This document shows positions 1 to 7,818 of a stretch of DNA of 64,000 nt, piece by piece. The stretch is from Acidobacteriaceae bacterium TAA 166. Lineage in GTDB: Bacteria > Acidobacteriota > Terriglobia > Terriglobales > Acidobacteriaceae. How positions within the stretch are numbered: the first letter of the stretch is position 1; the number at the start of each line of letters is the position of its first letter. The position numbers were made by a program, and so were the translations under genes. Below the pieces are notes generated by a model that saw nothing but the letters and a program-made list of their open reading frames with translations, did no database searches and was not told the origin of the DNA. Location: positions 310,001 to 374,000 of the forward strand of contig ATWD01000002.1 in the NCBI GenBank assembly GCA_000421065.1, in the 5' to 3' direction.

Positions 1-14
1 AATCTCGTCACGGC

Positions 15-350
15 GTGGCGGTGCGGGCGTTGTTGTCCGTGGTGGGGGGATGGCGGCGGTGGGCGACGGTGGCGGCAGCCGGATTGGCGATTGCCATGGG
101 CTACCATGTCGTCTTCGGGCAAAACGGCCTGACCGCTTACCAGCACAAAAATCACGATGAGAGAACGCTGACCCAGCAGCTGACGGGTCTGCAGCAGGAG
201 AACGATCGGTTGAAGGCCCATGTCGATCGTCTTCAGAGCGACCCCGGGGCGATCGAGCACCAGGCGCGCGAGGAGCTGCACTACACGCGGCCGGGCGAGG
301 TGATCTATACGCTGCCCGCGGCCGCGGCTTCGAAAGAGACGAAGAAGTAA
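15..350 (+). CDS. FtsB/DivIC-like septum formation initiator protein
   Basis: Small bitopic membrane protein of 111 residues. It has a short basic cytoplasmic N-terminus, one membrane segment at about residues 16-35, and a periplasmic coiled coil at about 42-78 rich in Leu/Glu/Arg heptads. The tail has the family pattern in which the coiled coil is followed by AREELHYTRPGEVIY. FtsB/DivIC proteins join FtsL and FtsQ in the divisome; that role is from family knowledge. The GTG at 15 is the first start visible, but the frame is open to the window edge and the true start may lie upstream. It is followed by 290 bases holding a dispersed palindromic repeat. Confidence 0.8.
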   Translation: MAVRALLSVVGGWRRWATVAAAGLAIAMGYHVVFGQNGLTAYQHKNHDERTLTQQLTGLQQENDRLKAHVDRLQSDPGAIEHQAREELHYTRPGEVIYTLPAAAASKETKK

Positions 351-354
351 GCCC

Positions 355-565
355 TGTGCGGGGTCCCCGCGGGTCCTGCGCGGACGGCGGGTGAGCCCTC
401 GGCGTGGGCCTCCACTGGTCAGCGCGAAGATCTTCGCAAGCGACCAACGGGAGCCGCGACCCGAAGGGATATACGCGTTACGAAGTGACCGCCCGTACCG
501 GGGCCCACAAATAGGTCTTCGTTGTGGGGTGGCCGAGCTCAGTGGGCCCGGCCGGCAGGCCATCG
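355..565. repeat. Dispersed palindromic element, copy A
   Basis: Noncoding stretch between the FtsB-like gene and the flavin reductase-like gene. It contains the core shared with the other copies: GTGGGCCTCC then CTGGTC, a short loop with AAGATCTTCGCAAGCG, and the opposing CGACCAACGGGAG. This is followed by ACGCGTTACGAAGTGACCG and a GTGGGCCCGGCCGGCAGGC end. Its middle right part (about 493-532) is nearly the reverse complement of the left end of copy F near 59.6 kb, so A and F form a subtype in opposite orientation. No gene is credible here. Confidence 0.75.
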
Positions 566-643
566 CCTCTCCTAGACCCTGGCGGATTTGCTGGTTCGGC
601 GGCTGGCTTGGTTTGCGATAGGCTTCTGAGTACGGGGGACCCT

Positions 644-1282
644 ATGAAGCTTGACGTGGAGAAAGCCACGCATCGTGAGATTTATAACCTGCTGATCGGG
701 CTGGTGGCGCCGCGTCCGATTGCGCTGGTGACGAGCATGGACGAGGACGGCTGCCTGAACGCCGCGCCCTTCAGCGCCTACAACTACCTGTGCACGGACC
801 CGCCTGTGGTTGGGATCGGAGTGGGAAACCGCGACAGTGACGGGCTGGTGGCGAAGGATACGGCCCGCAACATTCGCCGGACCGGCGAGTTTGTGGTCAA
901 TGTGGTGACCGAGGATCTCGCGGAGCAGATGAACACCTGCGCGACGGATTTTCCGGCCGGGGTGTCGGAGCTGGAGATGGCCGGGCTCGAGACGGCGGAG
1001 TCGGCGGTGGTGAAGGTTCCTCGCATCGCGAGAGCGCATGCTGCGCTCGAGTGCCGCGAGCACACGACGCTCGAGATCGGACGTTCGCGCATTATTCTTG
1101 GCCGCGTGGTGGCGTTTTATGTCGAGGACCGGTACATCGACCCGGCTGGGCCTTATGTGCGTGCCGATGAGCTGCATGCGATCGGGCGGATGAATGGTCT
1201 GGGGAATTATGTGCGGACGAGGGACGCGTTCCTGAACATTCCGCGTATTCCGTATGAGGAGTGGGAGAAGGGCAAGCGGTAG
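644..1282 (+). CDS. Flavin reductase-like (DIM6/NTAB) family protein
   Basis: A 212-residue protein of the flavin reductase-like, FMN-binding split-barrel family. The N-terminus carries the typical LLIGLVAPRPIALVTS segment, then NAAPFSAYNYLCTDPP and a VGNR loop, followed by DTARNIRRTGEFVVNVV, all usual for this family. Such proteins bind FMN and are often oxidoreductases of unknown substrate. ATG 644 is chosen because similarity begins there and a purine-rich GGGGGA lies upstream; the open frame extends further upstream only into repeat DNA. The gene ends at a hairpin shared with the convergent MlaF gene. Confidence 0.85.
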   Translation: MKLDVEKATHREIYNLLIGLVAPRPIALVTSMDEDGCLNAAPFSAYNYLCTDPPVVGIGVGNRDSDGLVAKDTARNIRRTGEFVVNVVTEDLAEQMNTCATDFPAGVSELEMAGLETAESAVVKVPRIARAHAALECREHTTLEIGRSRIILGRVVAFYVEDRYIDPAGPYVRADELHAIGRMNGLGNYVRTRDAFLNIPRIPYEEWEKGKR

Positions 1283-1315
1283 GCGCTGCCGCGCAGTGGG
1301 CTTGTGCGGCAGCGC
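1283..1315. terminator. Hairpin between convergent genes
   Basis: A 10-bp perfect stem (GCGCTGCCGC at 1283-1292 and its complement at 1306-1315) sits between the stops of two convergent genes and is followed by a pyrimidine-rich run. It probably terminates both. Its sequence resembles the ends of the dispersed palindromic element, so it may be a deleted derivative of that repeat. Confidence 0.6.
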
Positions 1316-1329
1316 TCTTCTTTCCCCTC

Positions 1330-2169
1330 TTAGGAGAGATAGTCGCGCAGCCAGGGATCGGTGGAGGTGACGAGCTCGAGGGTGGTTCCGTCGAAGACGA
1401 CCCGGCCGTCGTTGAGGACGAGGAATTTTGTCTTCTCGTCGACGCCCTTGTTGGGGATTGGTTCCATCTTGCCGGTGTCGGGATTGAAGCGGTTCATGGC
1501 CAGGGTGAAGGCGTCCTGCAGGCGGTGGGTGATGAGCAGCGAGGTGGTGTGGCCGACGTCGCGCTGCTTCATGACCAGCTCGATGATGGTGGTCGAGGTG
1601 ATGGGATCGAGGCCGCCGGTGGGGGAGTCGTAGAGGATCAGGTCGGGGCGGGAGATGATGGCGCGGGCGATGGAGACGCGGCGGCGCATGCCCCCGGAGA
1701 GTTCGGAGGGAAACTTCTGGATGGCTTGCTCGAGCTCGACGAACTTGAGGGCCTCGACGACGCGGATGTGGGCCTCGGCTTCGGGGATGTGTTCTTCGTG
1801 GAGGCGGTAGGCGACGTTGTCTTCGACGGAGAGGGAGTCGAAGAGGGCGGACTCCTGAAAGACCATGCCGATGTGGGCGCGGAGCTTGAAGAGCTCTCGC
1901 TCGGGCATGTCGGTGATGTCCTGGCCGAAGATGCGGATGCGGCCGCCATCGGGTTTGATCAGGCCGTTGGCGAGCTTCATCAGAACGGATTTGCCGCCGC
2001 CGGCTGGGCCGAGGATGATGCGGGTCTCGCCGTGCTCGACGGCGAAGGAGACGTCCTGCAGGACCGGTTTGACGTCGAAGTGGATGGAGACCTGATCGAA
2101 GACGACGACGGGACCGGAGGAAGCCGGCGAGGGGGCTTCGGAGGCGCTGGAGGTGAGCTCAGAGGCCAT
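1330..2169 (-). CDS. MlaF-like ABC transporter ATP-binding protein
   Basis: A 279-residue ABC ATPase of the Mla/Ttg2 lipid transport type, encoded 6 bases downstream of an MlaE permease. Walker A is GPAGGGKS (residues 54-61), the Q-loop Gln is about 105, the signature LSGGM is 157-161, and the switch His is about 215. The Walker B segment reads LILYDSPTGGLD: the usual catalytic Glu after the Asp is Ser182. A Pro/Ser-rich 20-residue N-terminal tail precedes the domain. The expected role is energising phospholipid transport between inner and outer membranes. No MlaD-type substrate-binding gene is next to it in this window. Confidence 0.88.
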   Translation of the reverse strand: MASELTSSASEAPSPASSGPVVVFDQVSIHFDVKPVLQDVSFAVEHGETRIILGPAGGGKSVLMKLANGLIKPDGGRIRIFGQDITDMPERELFKLRAHIGMVFQESALFDSLSVEDNVAYRLHEEHIPEAEAHIRVVEALKFVELEQAIQKFPSELSGGMRRRVSIARAIISRPDLILYDSPTGGLDPITSTTIIELVMKQRDVGHTTSLLITHRLQDAFTLAMNRFNPDTGKMEPIPNKGVDEKTKFLVLNDGRVVFDGTTLELVTSTDPWLRDYLS

Positions 2170-2175
2170 GCGAGG

Positions 2176-2955
2176 CTACCTTCCGAAGATGCCGATCATG
2201 CCGCGGGTGACGAGCAGATCGACGATGATGATGAAGACGGAGGAGACGACGACGGCCTGGGTGGTGGAGCGGCCGACGCCCTGGGTTCCGCCCTTGGTGG
2301 TCATGCCGAAGTAGCAGCCGACGGTGGCGATGATGAAGGCGGAGAAGAGTGGCTTGACGAGTCCTTGGACGACGTCGCCGTACTGCAAGGCGCGGTAGGA
2401 GTTGTTGAAGTAGGACGAGGGGTTGAGCCCCATGATGGCGATGCTGACCAGGGCTCCGCCGGCGATGCCGAAGGCGTCCGACAGGATGGTGAGGAAGAAG
2501 AGCATGAAGATGGTGGCGTAGAGGCGCGGGGTGACCAGCTTGCGGACGGGATCGGTACCGAGGGCGCGCATGGCGTCGATCTGCTCGGTGACGCGCATGG
2601 AGCCGATCTCGGAGGCCATGCCGGAGGCGTTGCGGCCGGAGACCATGAGGCCGGTGAGCACGGGGCCGAGCTCCTTGACCATGGAGAGGGCGACGAGATT
2701 GCCGGTGAGCGAGACGGAGCCGAACTCCTGCAGCGATGTGGCGGACTGGAGGGCGAGGACGCAGCCGGTGAAGAAGCCGGTGAGGACGATGATAGGCATG
2801 GAGCCGACCCCGATGGAGTCCATCTGGGAGTAGATCTCGGACCAGTAGCGCGGTCGCGAGAAGAGACCGGCGATCGCCTGCCAGGAGAGGATGGAGTACT
2901 CCTGGATGGCGGCGATCTTCTGTTTGGCAAAGTCTTCTGGAGAGACGAAGGACAT
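2176..2955 (-). CDS. MlaE-family lipid ABC transporter permease
   Basis: Integral membrane permease of 259 residues. It has the MlaE hallmark segment in the middle, with VKELGPVLTGLMVSGR followed by ASEIGSMRVTEQIDAMRALG, and several hydrophobic spans including a GFFTGCVLALQ helix and a C-terminal VFIIIVDLLV span. It is the first gene of a two-gene minus-strand operon with the MlaF-like ATPase. By family knowledge the dimer forms the inner-membrane channel of a phospholipid transporter. A run of shadow reading frames on the opposite strand reflects codon bias only. Confidence 0.9.
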   Translation of the reverse strand: MSFVSPEDFAKQKIAAIQEYSILSWQAIAGLFSRPRYWSEIYSQMDSIGVGSMPIIVLTGFFTGCVLALQSATSLQEFGSVSLTGNLVALSMVKELGPVLTGLMVSGRNASGMASEIGSMRVTEQIDAMRALGTDPVRKLVTPRLYATIFMLFFLTILSDAFGIAGGALVSIAIMGLNPSSYFNNSYRALQYGDVVQGLVKPLFSAFIIATVGCYFGMTTKGGTQGVGRSTTQAVVVSSVFIIIVDLLVTRGMIGIFGR

Positions 2956-3084
2956 GTCTTATCTGTGGCTCAGAGTATCAGATGCGGGATGGTATTGAGG
3001 AGAGACAGGTTTTCTTGAGGGGATGGGTTGCCGGACCAGGGTACCGGCACGTTAAATCTCTCGCAAGATGAGAAGATAGAGGGG

Positions 3085-4149
3085 ATGGCATCGGAGATGA
3101 CGGCGGCGGTTCTGTACGGCAGGGAAGATCTGCGGCTGGAGCGGGTGGAGACTCCCCGGGCCGGCGCGGGGGAGCTGGTGCTGCGGGTGGGCGCGGCGCT
3201 GACCTGTGGGACGGATCTGAAGGTCTACCGGCGCGGCTATCACGCGATGATGCTGACGCCTCCGATCCCGTTCGGCCATGAGATGGCGGGCGTGGTGACG
3301 GAGGTGGGCGAGGATGTGACCGGGTTCCGCGAGGGCGACCGTGTGGTCGCGTTGAACTCGGCCCCCTGCGACGAGTGTTTCTTTTGCAGACGCGGCCAGC
3401 AGAACCTGTGCGAAGACCTTATCTTCAACAACGGCGCTTACGCGGAGTACATCCGCATTCCCGCGCGCATTGTGGAGAAGAACACGCTGCTGATCCCGGA
3501 TGGAGTTCCGTTGGAGCATGCGGCTTTGACCGAGCCGCTGGCGTGCGTGGTGCGGGGCCTCGAGGAGACCGGGGCCGCTCCGGGAGACACGATGGTGGTG
3601 ATCGGCGCCGGTCCTATTGGGCTGATGTTCATGCACGTCGCCGAGCTGGCCGGGATGGAGGTGATCGCGGTGGTGAAGCGCGATGACCAGGTGGAGACGG
3701 CGAAGCTGTTCGGGGCCGCGCAGGTGGTGCAGACGACGGTGGAGGATGTGGTGGCGGCGACGCGGGCGCTGACTCCGGGGTGCCGGGGCGCGGATGCGGT
3801 GATCGAGGCGGTGGCTACTCCCGCGACGTGGGAGTGGGCGGTGGATATGGTGCGCAAGGGCGGAATTGTGAACTTCTTCGGAGGGCCTCCGAGCGGAACC
3901 ACAGTGGCGCTGGATACAAACCGCCTGCACTACGGAGACATCACGCTGAAGGCGAGCTTCCATCACACACCCTCGACCTGCCGCACGGCGTTCGAGCTGA
4001 TCGTGAGCGGACGTTTTCGCGCGGCGGAGGCGATTACGGGGCGGGCGCGGCTGGACGAGGTTCCGGAGATCTTTCGGCAGATGCTGAGGCGCACAGGGGG
4101 ATCGCGGGAGATCAAGACGGCGGTGTTTCCGGAGGGAGCTCCTCGGTGA
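3085..4149 (+). CDS. Zinc-dependent medium-chain alcohol dehydrogenase
   Basis: A 354-residue MDR-family dehydrogenase. Catalytic zinc residues lie in LTCGTDLKVY and PFGHEMAG; the structural zinc site is CDECFFCRRGQQNLC; the NAD(P)-binding Rossmann motif is VIGAGPIGLM. It resembles threonine/sorbitol dehydrogenase-like enzymes, but the substrate cannot be read from the sequence. ATG 3085 follows GAGGGG closely; ATG 3097 is an alternative, and a TTG at 3028 only adds an unlikely leader. The phytoene/squalene synthase starts about 65 bases downstream on the same strand, suggesting joint transcription. Confidence 0.85.
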   Translation: MASEMTAAVLYGREDLRLERVETPRAGAGELVLRVGAALTCGTDLKVYRRGYHAMMLTPPIPFGHEMAGVVTEVGEDVTGFREGDRVVALNSAPCDECFFCRRGQQNLCEDLIFNNGAYAEYIRIPARIVEKNTLLIPDGVPLEHAALTEPLACVVRGLEETGAAPGDTMVVIGAGPIGLMFMHVAELAGMEVIAVVKRDDQVETAKLFGAAQVVQTTVEDVVAATRALTPGCRGADAVIEAVATPATWEWAVDMVRKGGIVNFFGGPPSGTTVALDTNRLHYGDITLKASFHHTPSTCRTAFELIVSGRFRAAEAITGRARLDEVPEIFRQMLRRTGGSREIKTAVFPEGAPR

Positions 4150-4213
4150 ACGTTCTGGAGTGGAAGACGAAGAATGTGGGTGGGCAGGGTTGGGTGTCGA
4201 TGGGGATGATGCG

Positions 4214-5119
4214 GTGACCATTCCAGAGGCTTATGCGGCCTGCCGCGAGATCGCCAGGCGCGAAGCCAAGAACTTTTATTACTCATTCCGCGTGCTTCCC
4301 GAGCATAAGAGCGATGCCATGTGCGCGATCTATGCATTTATGCGCCGCGCCGACGATATCGCCGACGATGAGTTGATGCCGGTCGAGCAGCGGCGGGTGG
4401 TGATGGCGGAGTGGGTGGAGGCGTGGAGGGCGGCTCGGGCTGGAGCTCCCACCGGCGATGCGGTCTTTCTGGCGGTGACGGATGCGCAGCGGAGGTTTGG
4501 GATCTCGGACACGCTGCTGGAGGAACTGGTGCAGGGGACGACGATGGATCTTGTTCCGAACACGATGGGCGCGGGTGAGGTGCAGACGTATGCGACCTTT
4601 GAGGATCTCTATCGCTATTGCTACCTGGTGGCTTCGGTAGTGGGTCTGGTGTGCATCAAGGTCTTCGGATATACCGACCAGCGCGCGGAGAAGCTGGCCG
4701 AGGAGACGGGCGTGGCCTTTCAGCTCACCAACATTTTGCGCGACGTGAAAGAAGATGCCGAACGTGGGCGTGTGTATCTGCCGCTGGACATGCTGGCTGA
4801 GTACGGCGTGACGGTGGAGCGGGTGCGGGCGCTGGCGGGTGGAGCAGGGATGCAGGCGCAGGAGCGTGCCTTGCTGGCTGCGTTAAGCGCGAGGGCGGAA
4901 CAGTATTACGGATCGGCGGAAAAGCTGCTGCCGATGATCGACCGGGACAGCCGCGCGGCGCTGTGGGTGTTGGTGGGGATCTATCATCGGCTGCTGGGAA
5001 GAATTCGCGCGGCGGACTACGATGTCTTCTCCCAGCGGGCGAGCGTGCCTACGGCGGAGAAGCTGTGGGTGCTGGGGTGGGGGGCCGGGATGTCGGTGGG
5101 GAACCGGATATTCGGGTAG
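4214..5119 (+). CDS. Squalene/phytoene synthase family protein
   Basis: Trans-isoprenyl diphosphate synthase of the squalene/phytoene synthase family (HpnC/HpnD/CrtB-like). The first Asp-rich motif is DDIADD (about residues 47-52) and the second lies in LTNILRDVKEDAERGRVYLP, both needed for Mg-diphosphate binding. It condenses two prenyl diphosphates; whether the product is squalene for hopanoids or phytoene for carotenoids is unclear. GTG 4214 is preferred because GGGGA lies 7 bases upstream and the conserved region IPEAYAACREIARREAKNFY starts there; GTG 4160 would add 18 unusual residues. No other hopanoid or carotenoid gene is adjacent. Confidence 0.85.
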   Translation: MTIPEAYAACREIARREAKNFYYSFRVLPEHKSDAMCAIYAFMRRADDIADDELMPVEQRRVVMAEWVEAWRAARAGAPTGDAVFLAVTDAQRRFGISDTLLEELVQGTTMDLVPNTMGAGEVQTYATFEDLYRYCYLVASVVGLVCIKVFGYTDQRAEKLAEETGVAFQLTNILRDVKEDAERGRVYLPLDMLAEYGVTVERVRALAGGAGMQAQERALLAALSARAEQYYGSAEKLLPMIDRDSRAALWVLVGIYHRLLGRIRAADYDVFSQRASVPTAEKLWVLGWGAGMSVGNRIFG

Positions 5120-5222
5120 ATTGCGGTGTGGCCAGCGAGTATCGTATCGGGCGTAAAGCTCCCGTTGGTCGCTTGCAAACATCTTCGCGCCGACCAGCGG
5201 GAGGCCCCGGAGTGCGGATTCA
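5120..5222. repeat. Dispersed palindromic element, copy B (partial)
   Basis: Shows only the core hairpin of the family: CCCGTTGGTCG near 5161, a loop TTGCAAACATCTTCG, and CGACCAGCGGGAGGCCCC ending near 5208. The outer arms seen in other copies are missing or diverged. It follows the synthase stop codon directly and runs into a small hydrophobic reading frame on the minus strand. Confidence 0.65.
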
Positions 5223-5425
5223 GCAAGGGCGGATACTATCCAGGGACAGACGACGAGTAGAAAGACAAGTCCGATGCGCTTTTCAAGCGGAAAGGCAAGT
5301 GAGTCTCCGCGTAGACGACAGACGATTATGGTGAGAGCTGTCATCGTCGCCACGACAGTGGAGGATGCGAAGATCCAGATCATCTGCGCCGGACGGAGAG
5401 ATCGCAGCGGGCTCCTCATGCGCAC
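5216..5425 (-). pseudogene. Small two-span hydrophobic ORF running into a repeat
   Basis: A minus-strand reading frame starting at GTG 5425 (or ATG 5419) encodes a basic N-terminus and two hydrophobic stretches, MIWIFASSTVVATMTALTII and GLVFLLVVCPWIVSALA. It then enters repeat copy B, where the frame continues with repeat-encoded residues (GLPLVGAKMFASDQRE) down to 4883, inside the opposite-strand synthase gene. The first 65 or so residues look like a genuine small membrane protein, the rest does not. It may be a gene truncated by the repeat; a chance frame is possible. I do not recognise the family. Confidence 0.35.
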
Positions 5426-5466
5426 GAGTTTAGCACCGGGGAGTTATGGGAGTTTCCCATCTTCGC

Positions 5467-5859
5467 CTAGTGGGAGAGGAGGACGACGCCGATGGAGACG
5501 AACAGCACGGCCAGCCAGCGGCGGCGGTCGACGTTTTCGTGCAGGAAGATCTTCGCGGCGATGGCGTTGCCGATGTAGGTGAGCGAGGCGATGGCAGGGA
5601 TTGCGAGTGAGAGATCGACGATGGAGAGCGCGAAGAGCATGCCGAAGAAGTTGAGCGCCATGCAGAGCGCTCCGGCGAGGAACATCGGGCTCGAGAGGAC
5701 GGCACGGATGGCTCCTGGGAGGCCGCTGCGCTCGCGGACGAGGTCGAGGTCGCCGAGGCGGCGCATGGCTCCCGCGATCAGCACCTCGCCGAGGATGGCA
5801 AGGGCGGCGACACCGCCGATGGCGGTCCATGTTTGCAGGATGGAGGTGGACGCGGTCAT
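5467..5859 (-). CDS. Small EamA/DMT-superfamily membrane protein
   Basis: A 130-residue hydrophobic protein with four predicted spans, matching half of an EamA-type drug/metabolite transporter. The last part, with AIPAIASLTYIGNAIAAKIF then LHENV and a final span, is characteristic of this family. Its ATG overlaps the stop of the upstream partner by one base (TGATG), so the two are translationally coupled and probably form a heterodimer, as small paired DMT transporters do. The substrate is unknown. Confidence 0.8.
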   Translation of the reverse strand: MTASTSILQTWTAIGGVAALAILGEVLIAGAMRRLGDLDLVRERSGLPGAIRAVLSSPMFLAGALCMALNFFGMLFALSIVDLSLAIPAIASLTYIGNAIAAKIFLHENVDRRRWLAVLFVSIGVVLLSH

Positions 5860-6302
5860 CAGAGGCCTGCTGCTCCTGAGTCCATCATGTCGAGCCCGTG
5901 GGAGTTCTCCGAGTGTTCGGTACGCGAGGGGCCGCCGGCGACGAAGCCCACGGCGCAGACGATGAGGGCGATTCCGGTCCAGCGATAAGGCGAGAGGTGC
6001 TCATGCAGCCAGAAGCGGCTGAGCAGGGCAGTGACGACGTTTCCGAAGGCCGTTGCAGGCATCACGAAGGTGAGGTCGGCCCAGCTGAGCGCCGTCATGT
6101 AGCTGGCGAAGAATCCGATCAGCAGTACGATTCCGGAGATGACGTAAGGATTGAAGAGCGCCTGCCACAACAGGCCGAGGTGATGAAGATCGACGGCGCC
6201 GACCTGAGCCATGCCGCGCGAGAGAAGCGCATCCCCGATGGAGGCGGTCAACATGACAGCGATGAGGATGGCGTACTGGGAGGCTTTAAGACGGTGATTC
6301 AT
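5859..6302 (-). CDS. Small EamA/DMT-superfamily membrane protein, first of pair
   Basis: A 147-residue protein with four predicted membrane spans and the DMT signature near the end of span three (WADLTFVMPATAFGNVVTAL followed by LHEHLSPYRWTGIALIV). A hydrophilic tail of about 25 residues follows the last span. It is the leading gene of a two-gene operon with the coupled 130-residue partner. The function is inferred as a two-component small-molecule exporter or flippase-like transporter; no ligand is indicated by neighbours. Confidence 0.8.
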   Translation of the reverse strand: MNHRLKASQYAILIAVMLTASIGDALLSRGMAQVGAVDLHHLGLLWQALFNPYVISGIVLLIGFFASYMTALSWADLTFVMPATAFGNVVTALLSRFWLHEHLSPYRWTGIALIVCAVGFVAGGPSRTEHSENSHGLDMMDSGAAGL

Positions 6303-6401
6303 CGATAGGAACGATCTTTTATGGAACGCACACCCTGTAAGTGCGGGTACTGAGGAGCATAAGGAAAGTTTACACCGTGGGAGGCGAGGAGGAGGCCTGC
6401 T

Positions 6402-6770
6402 TTAGCGATCTGCGTTTGCCTTGCGGCGGCGAGGGCGCATGGTCTGCGATTGAATGTTGTGGGCGTTGACGATGGATGTGATCAGGCCGGGGAAGCGCTT
6501 GTCGATCTCCGCGCAGCGTGAAGTGTTGTGCATCTCGACCCCTTTGCGCTCGCCGCGGACTAGTCCTGACTCGCGCAAGACCTTGAGGTGCTGGGAGAGC
6601 GTGGATTTGGGAATGGCCTGGTTGCGGATCTCGAGAAAGCTAGAGCAGCTCTGGGGGCAGTCCGAGCCGACGATTTCGATGAGGATAGCGACGCGGACCG
6701 GGTCGGAGAGGGCGTGCAGGATGGCTTCGACCGTGATGTCTTCGACGGAGGGATGGAACAGGGGCCGCAT
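6402..6770 (-). CDS. ArsR-family winged-helix regulator
   Basis: A 122-residue single-domain regulator. The winged-helix core contains ALSDPVRVAIL at 20-30 and the recognition helix in IPKSTLSQHLKVLRESGL at 53-70. Three cysteines are visible (C38 and C42 in DCPQSC, and C86 in SRCAEI). They could form a thiol or metal sensor, but this is inference. It is transcribed divergently from a short-chain dehydrogenase, with an inverted repeat in the shared intergenic region, which suggests it represses itself and that enzyme. Confidence 0.87.
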   Translation of the reverse strand: MRPLFHPSVEDITVEAILHALSDPVRVAILIEIVGSDCPQSCSSFLEIRNQAIPKSTLSQHLKVLRESGLVRGERKGVEMHNTSRCAEIDKRFPGLITSIVNAHNIQSQTMRPRRRKANADR

Positions 6771-6805
6771 GGTCTTTATTGTATTTGGCGGCGGAGATTT
6801 ATTTA

Positions 6806-6826
6806 TAGTTCATAAAATCGGAACTA
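6806..6826. promoter_or_regulatory. Candidate ArsR operator between divergent genes
   Basis: Inverted repeat TAGTTC-N9-GAACTA in the AT-rich 138-base region between the ArsR gene and the SDR gene. Its spacing fits a dimeric winged-helix repressor, and it lies 36 bases upstream of the regulator start. The pairing with this regulator is inferred from position. Confidence 0.5.
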
Positions 6827-6908
6827 ATGAATCGTTGAACTTCCTGCCGGCGTCACATATGGGGGTAGCCGCAGGTGGATGGCTGCCGAGATTACCTAAG
6901 GATGGTTT

Positions 6909-7661
6909 ATGTCGAAGAAGCTTGAAGGGAAGATTGCGCTGGTAACCGGTGGAGGCACAGGCATTGGACTGGCCACGGCAAAGCGATTTGTCGCAGAGGG
7001 AGCGAAGGTTGTAATCACCGGCCGTCGCAAGGAGGTTCTGGAGGCTGCTGCTCGCGAGATTGGACCTGCGGCGACGGCGATTCAGGCGGATTCGGGAAGC
7101 CTCGCGGATCTGGACCAGCTTTATGCGGAGATCAAGCAGCTGCATGGAAAGATCGATGTTCTGTTTGCGAACGCAGGCGGAGGCAAGTTTGCGACGATCG
7201 AAAATGTAACCGAGGAGCAGTTTGACCAGACCTTTGACAGCAATGTGAAAGGCGTGTTCTTTACTGTACAGAAGGCGCTTCCTCTGATCCCCGATGGAGG
7301 AACGATTGTGCTGAACGCTTCGGTCGTCTCGGTCAAGGGAATTCCGGCCTTTGGCGTCTACAACGCGACCAAGGCCGCGGTTCGCTCGTTTGCGCGTACG
7401 TGGACGAATGAGCTGAAGGACAGGAAGATTCGCGTGAACGTCGTGAGCCCTGGGCCCATCGATACTCCGGGAATGGATGGCTTGGGAGCGAACGAGGAAG
7501 AGAGAAAGCAGTTCAAGGCCGGACTGGCGCAGCAGGTTCCGCTGGGACGCATCGGGGAGTCGGATGAGATTGCGAAGACGGTCGTCTTTCTGGCCTCGGA
7601 TGATTCGAGCTTTGTTGCCGGAATCGAGCTGTTTGTCGATGGCGGAATGGTTCAGGTGTAA
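6909..7661 (+). CDS. Short-chain dehydrogenase/reductase
   Basis: A 250-residue classical SDR. The cofactor motif TGGGTGIG is near residues 14-21, NAGG near 88-91, the catalytic Ser lies in LNASVVS, and the YNATK active site is near 153-157. The C-terminal FLASDDSSFVAGIELFVDGG is typical. The substrate is unknown. It is divergent from an ArsR-type regulator with a shared operator-like palindrome, so expression is probably derepressed by the regulator's signal. A strong intrinsic terminator lies 30 bases after the stop. Confidence 0.9.
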   Translation: MSKKLEGKIALVTGGGTGIGLATAKRFVAEGAKVVITGRRKEVLEAAAREIGPAATAIQADSGSLADLDQLYAEIKQLHGKIDVLFANAGGGKFATIENVTEEQFDQTFDSNVKGVFFTVQKALPLIPDGGTIVLNASVVSVKGIPAFGVYNATKAAVRSFARTWTNELKDRKIRVNVVSPGPIDTPGMDGLGANEEERKQFKAGLAQQVPLGRIGESDEIAKTVVFLASDDSSFVAGIELFVDGGMVQV

Positions 7662-7692
7662 GGAAACGGATGGATCTCGATGTGAGATGAAG

Positions 7693-7726
7693 AAGGCGGC
7701 CGGGCTATATGCCGGCCGCCTTTTTT
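7693..7726 (+). terminator. Intrinsic terminator after the SDR gene
   Basis: A 9-bp GC stem (GGCGGCCGG and its complement) with an 8-base loop is followed by six T residues. It is well formed and correctly placed for the plus-strand SDR. Confidence 0.9.
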
Positions 7727-7818
7727 GCTGCGTGTTGGATTTTGGGAGGAAGGTGAATGGCCTGCCGGCCGAGCGCAGTGGATTCGCGAGGCAGCGCCTG
7801 TCTTCTTGTTGCTACGCC

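Noticed and set aside
1261..3018. Plus-strand frame of 585 codons opposite the MlaF and MlaE genes
   Set aside because: Its product is an acidic Gly/Asp/Glu/Val string typical of the antisense of GC-rich codons, and both genes on the other strand have clear family motifs.
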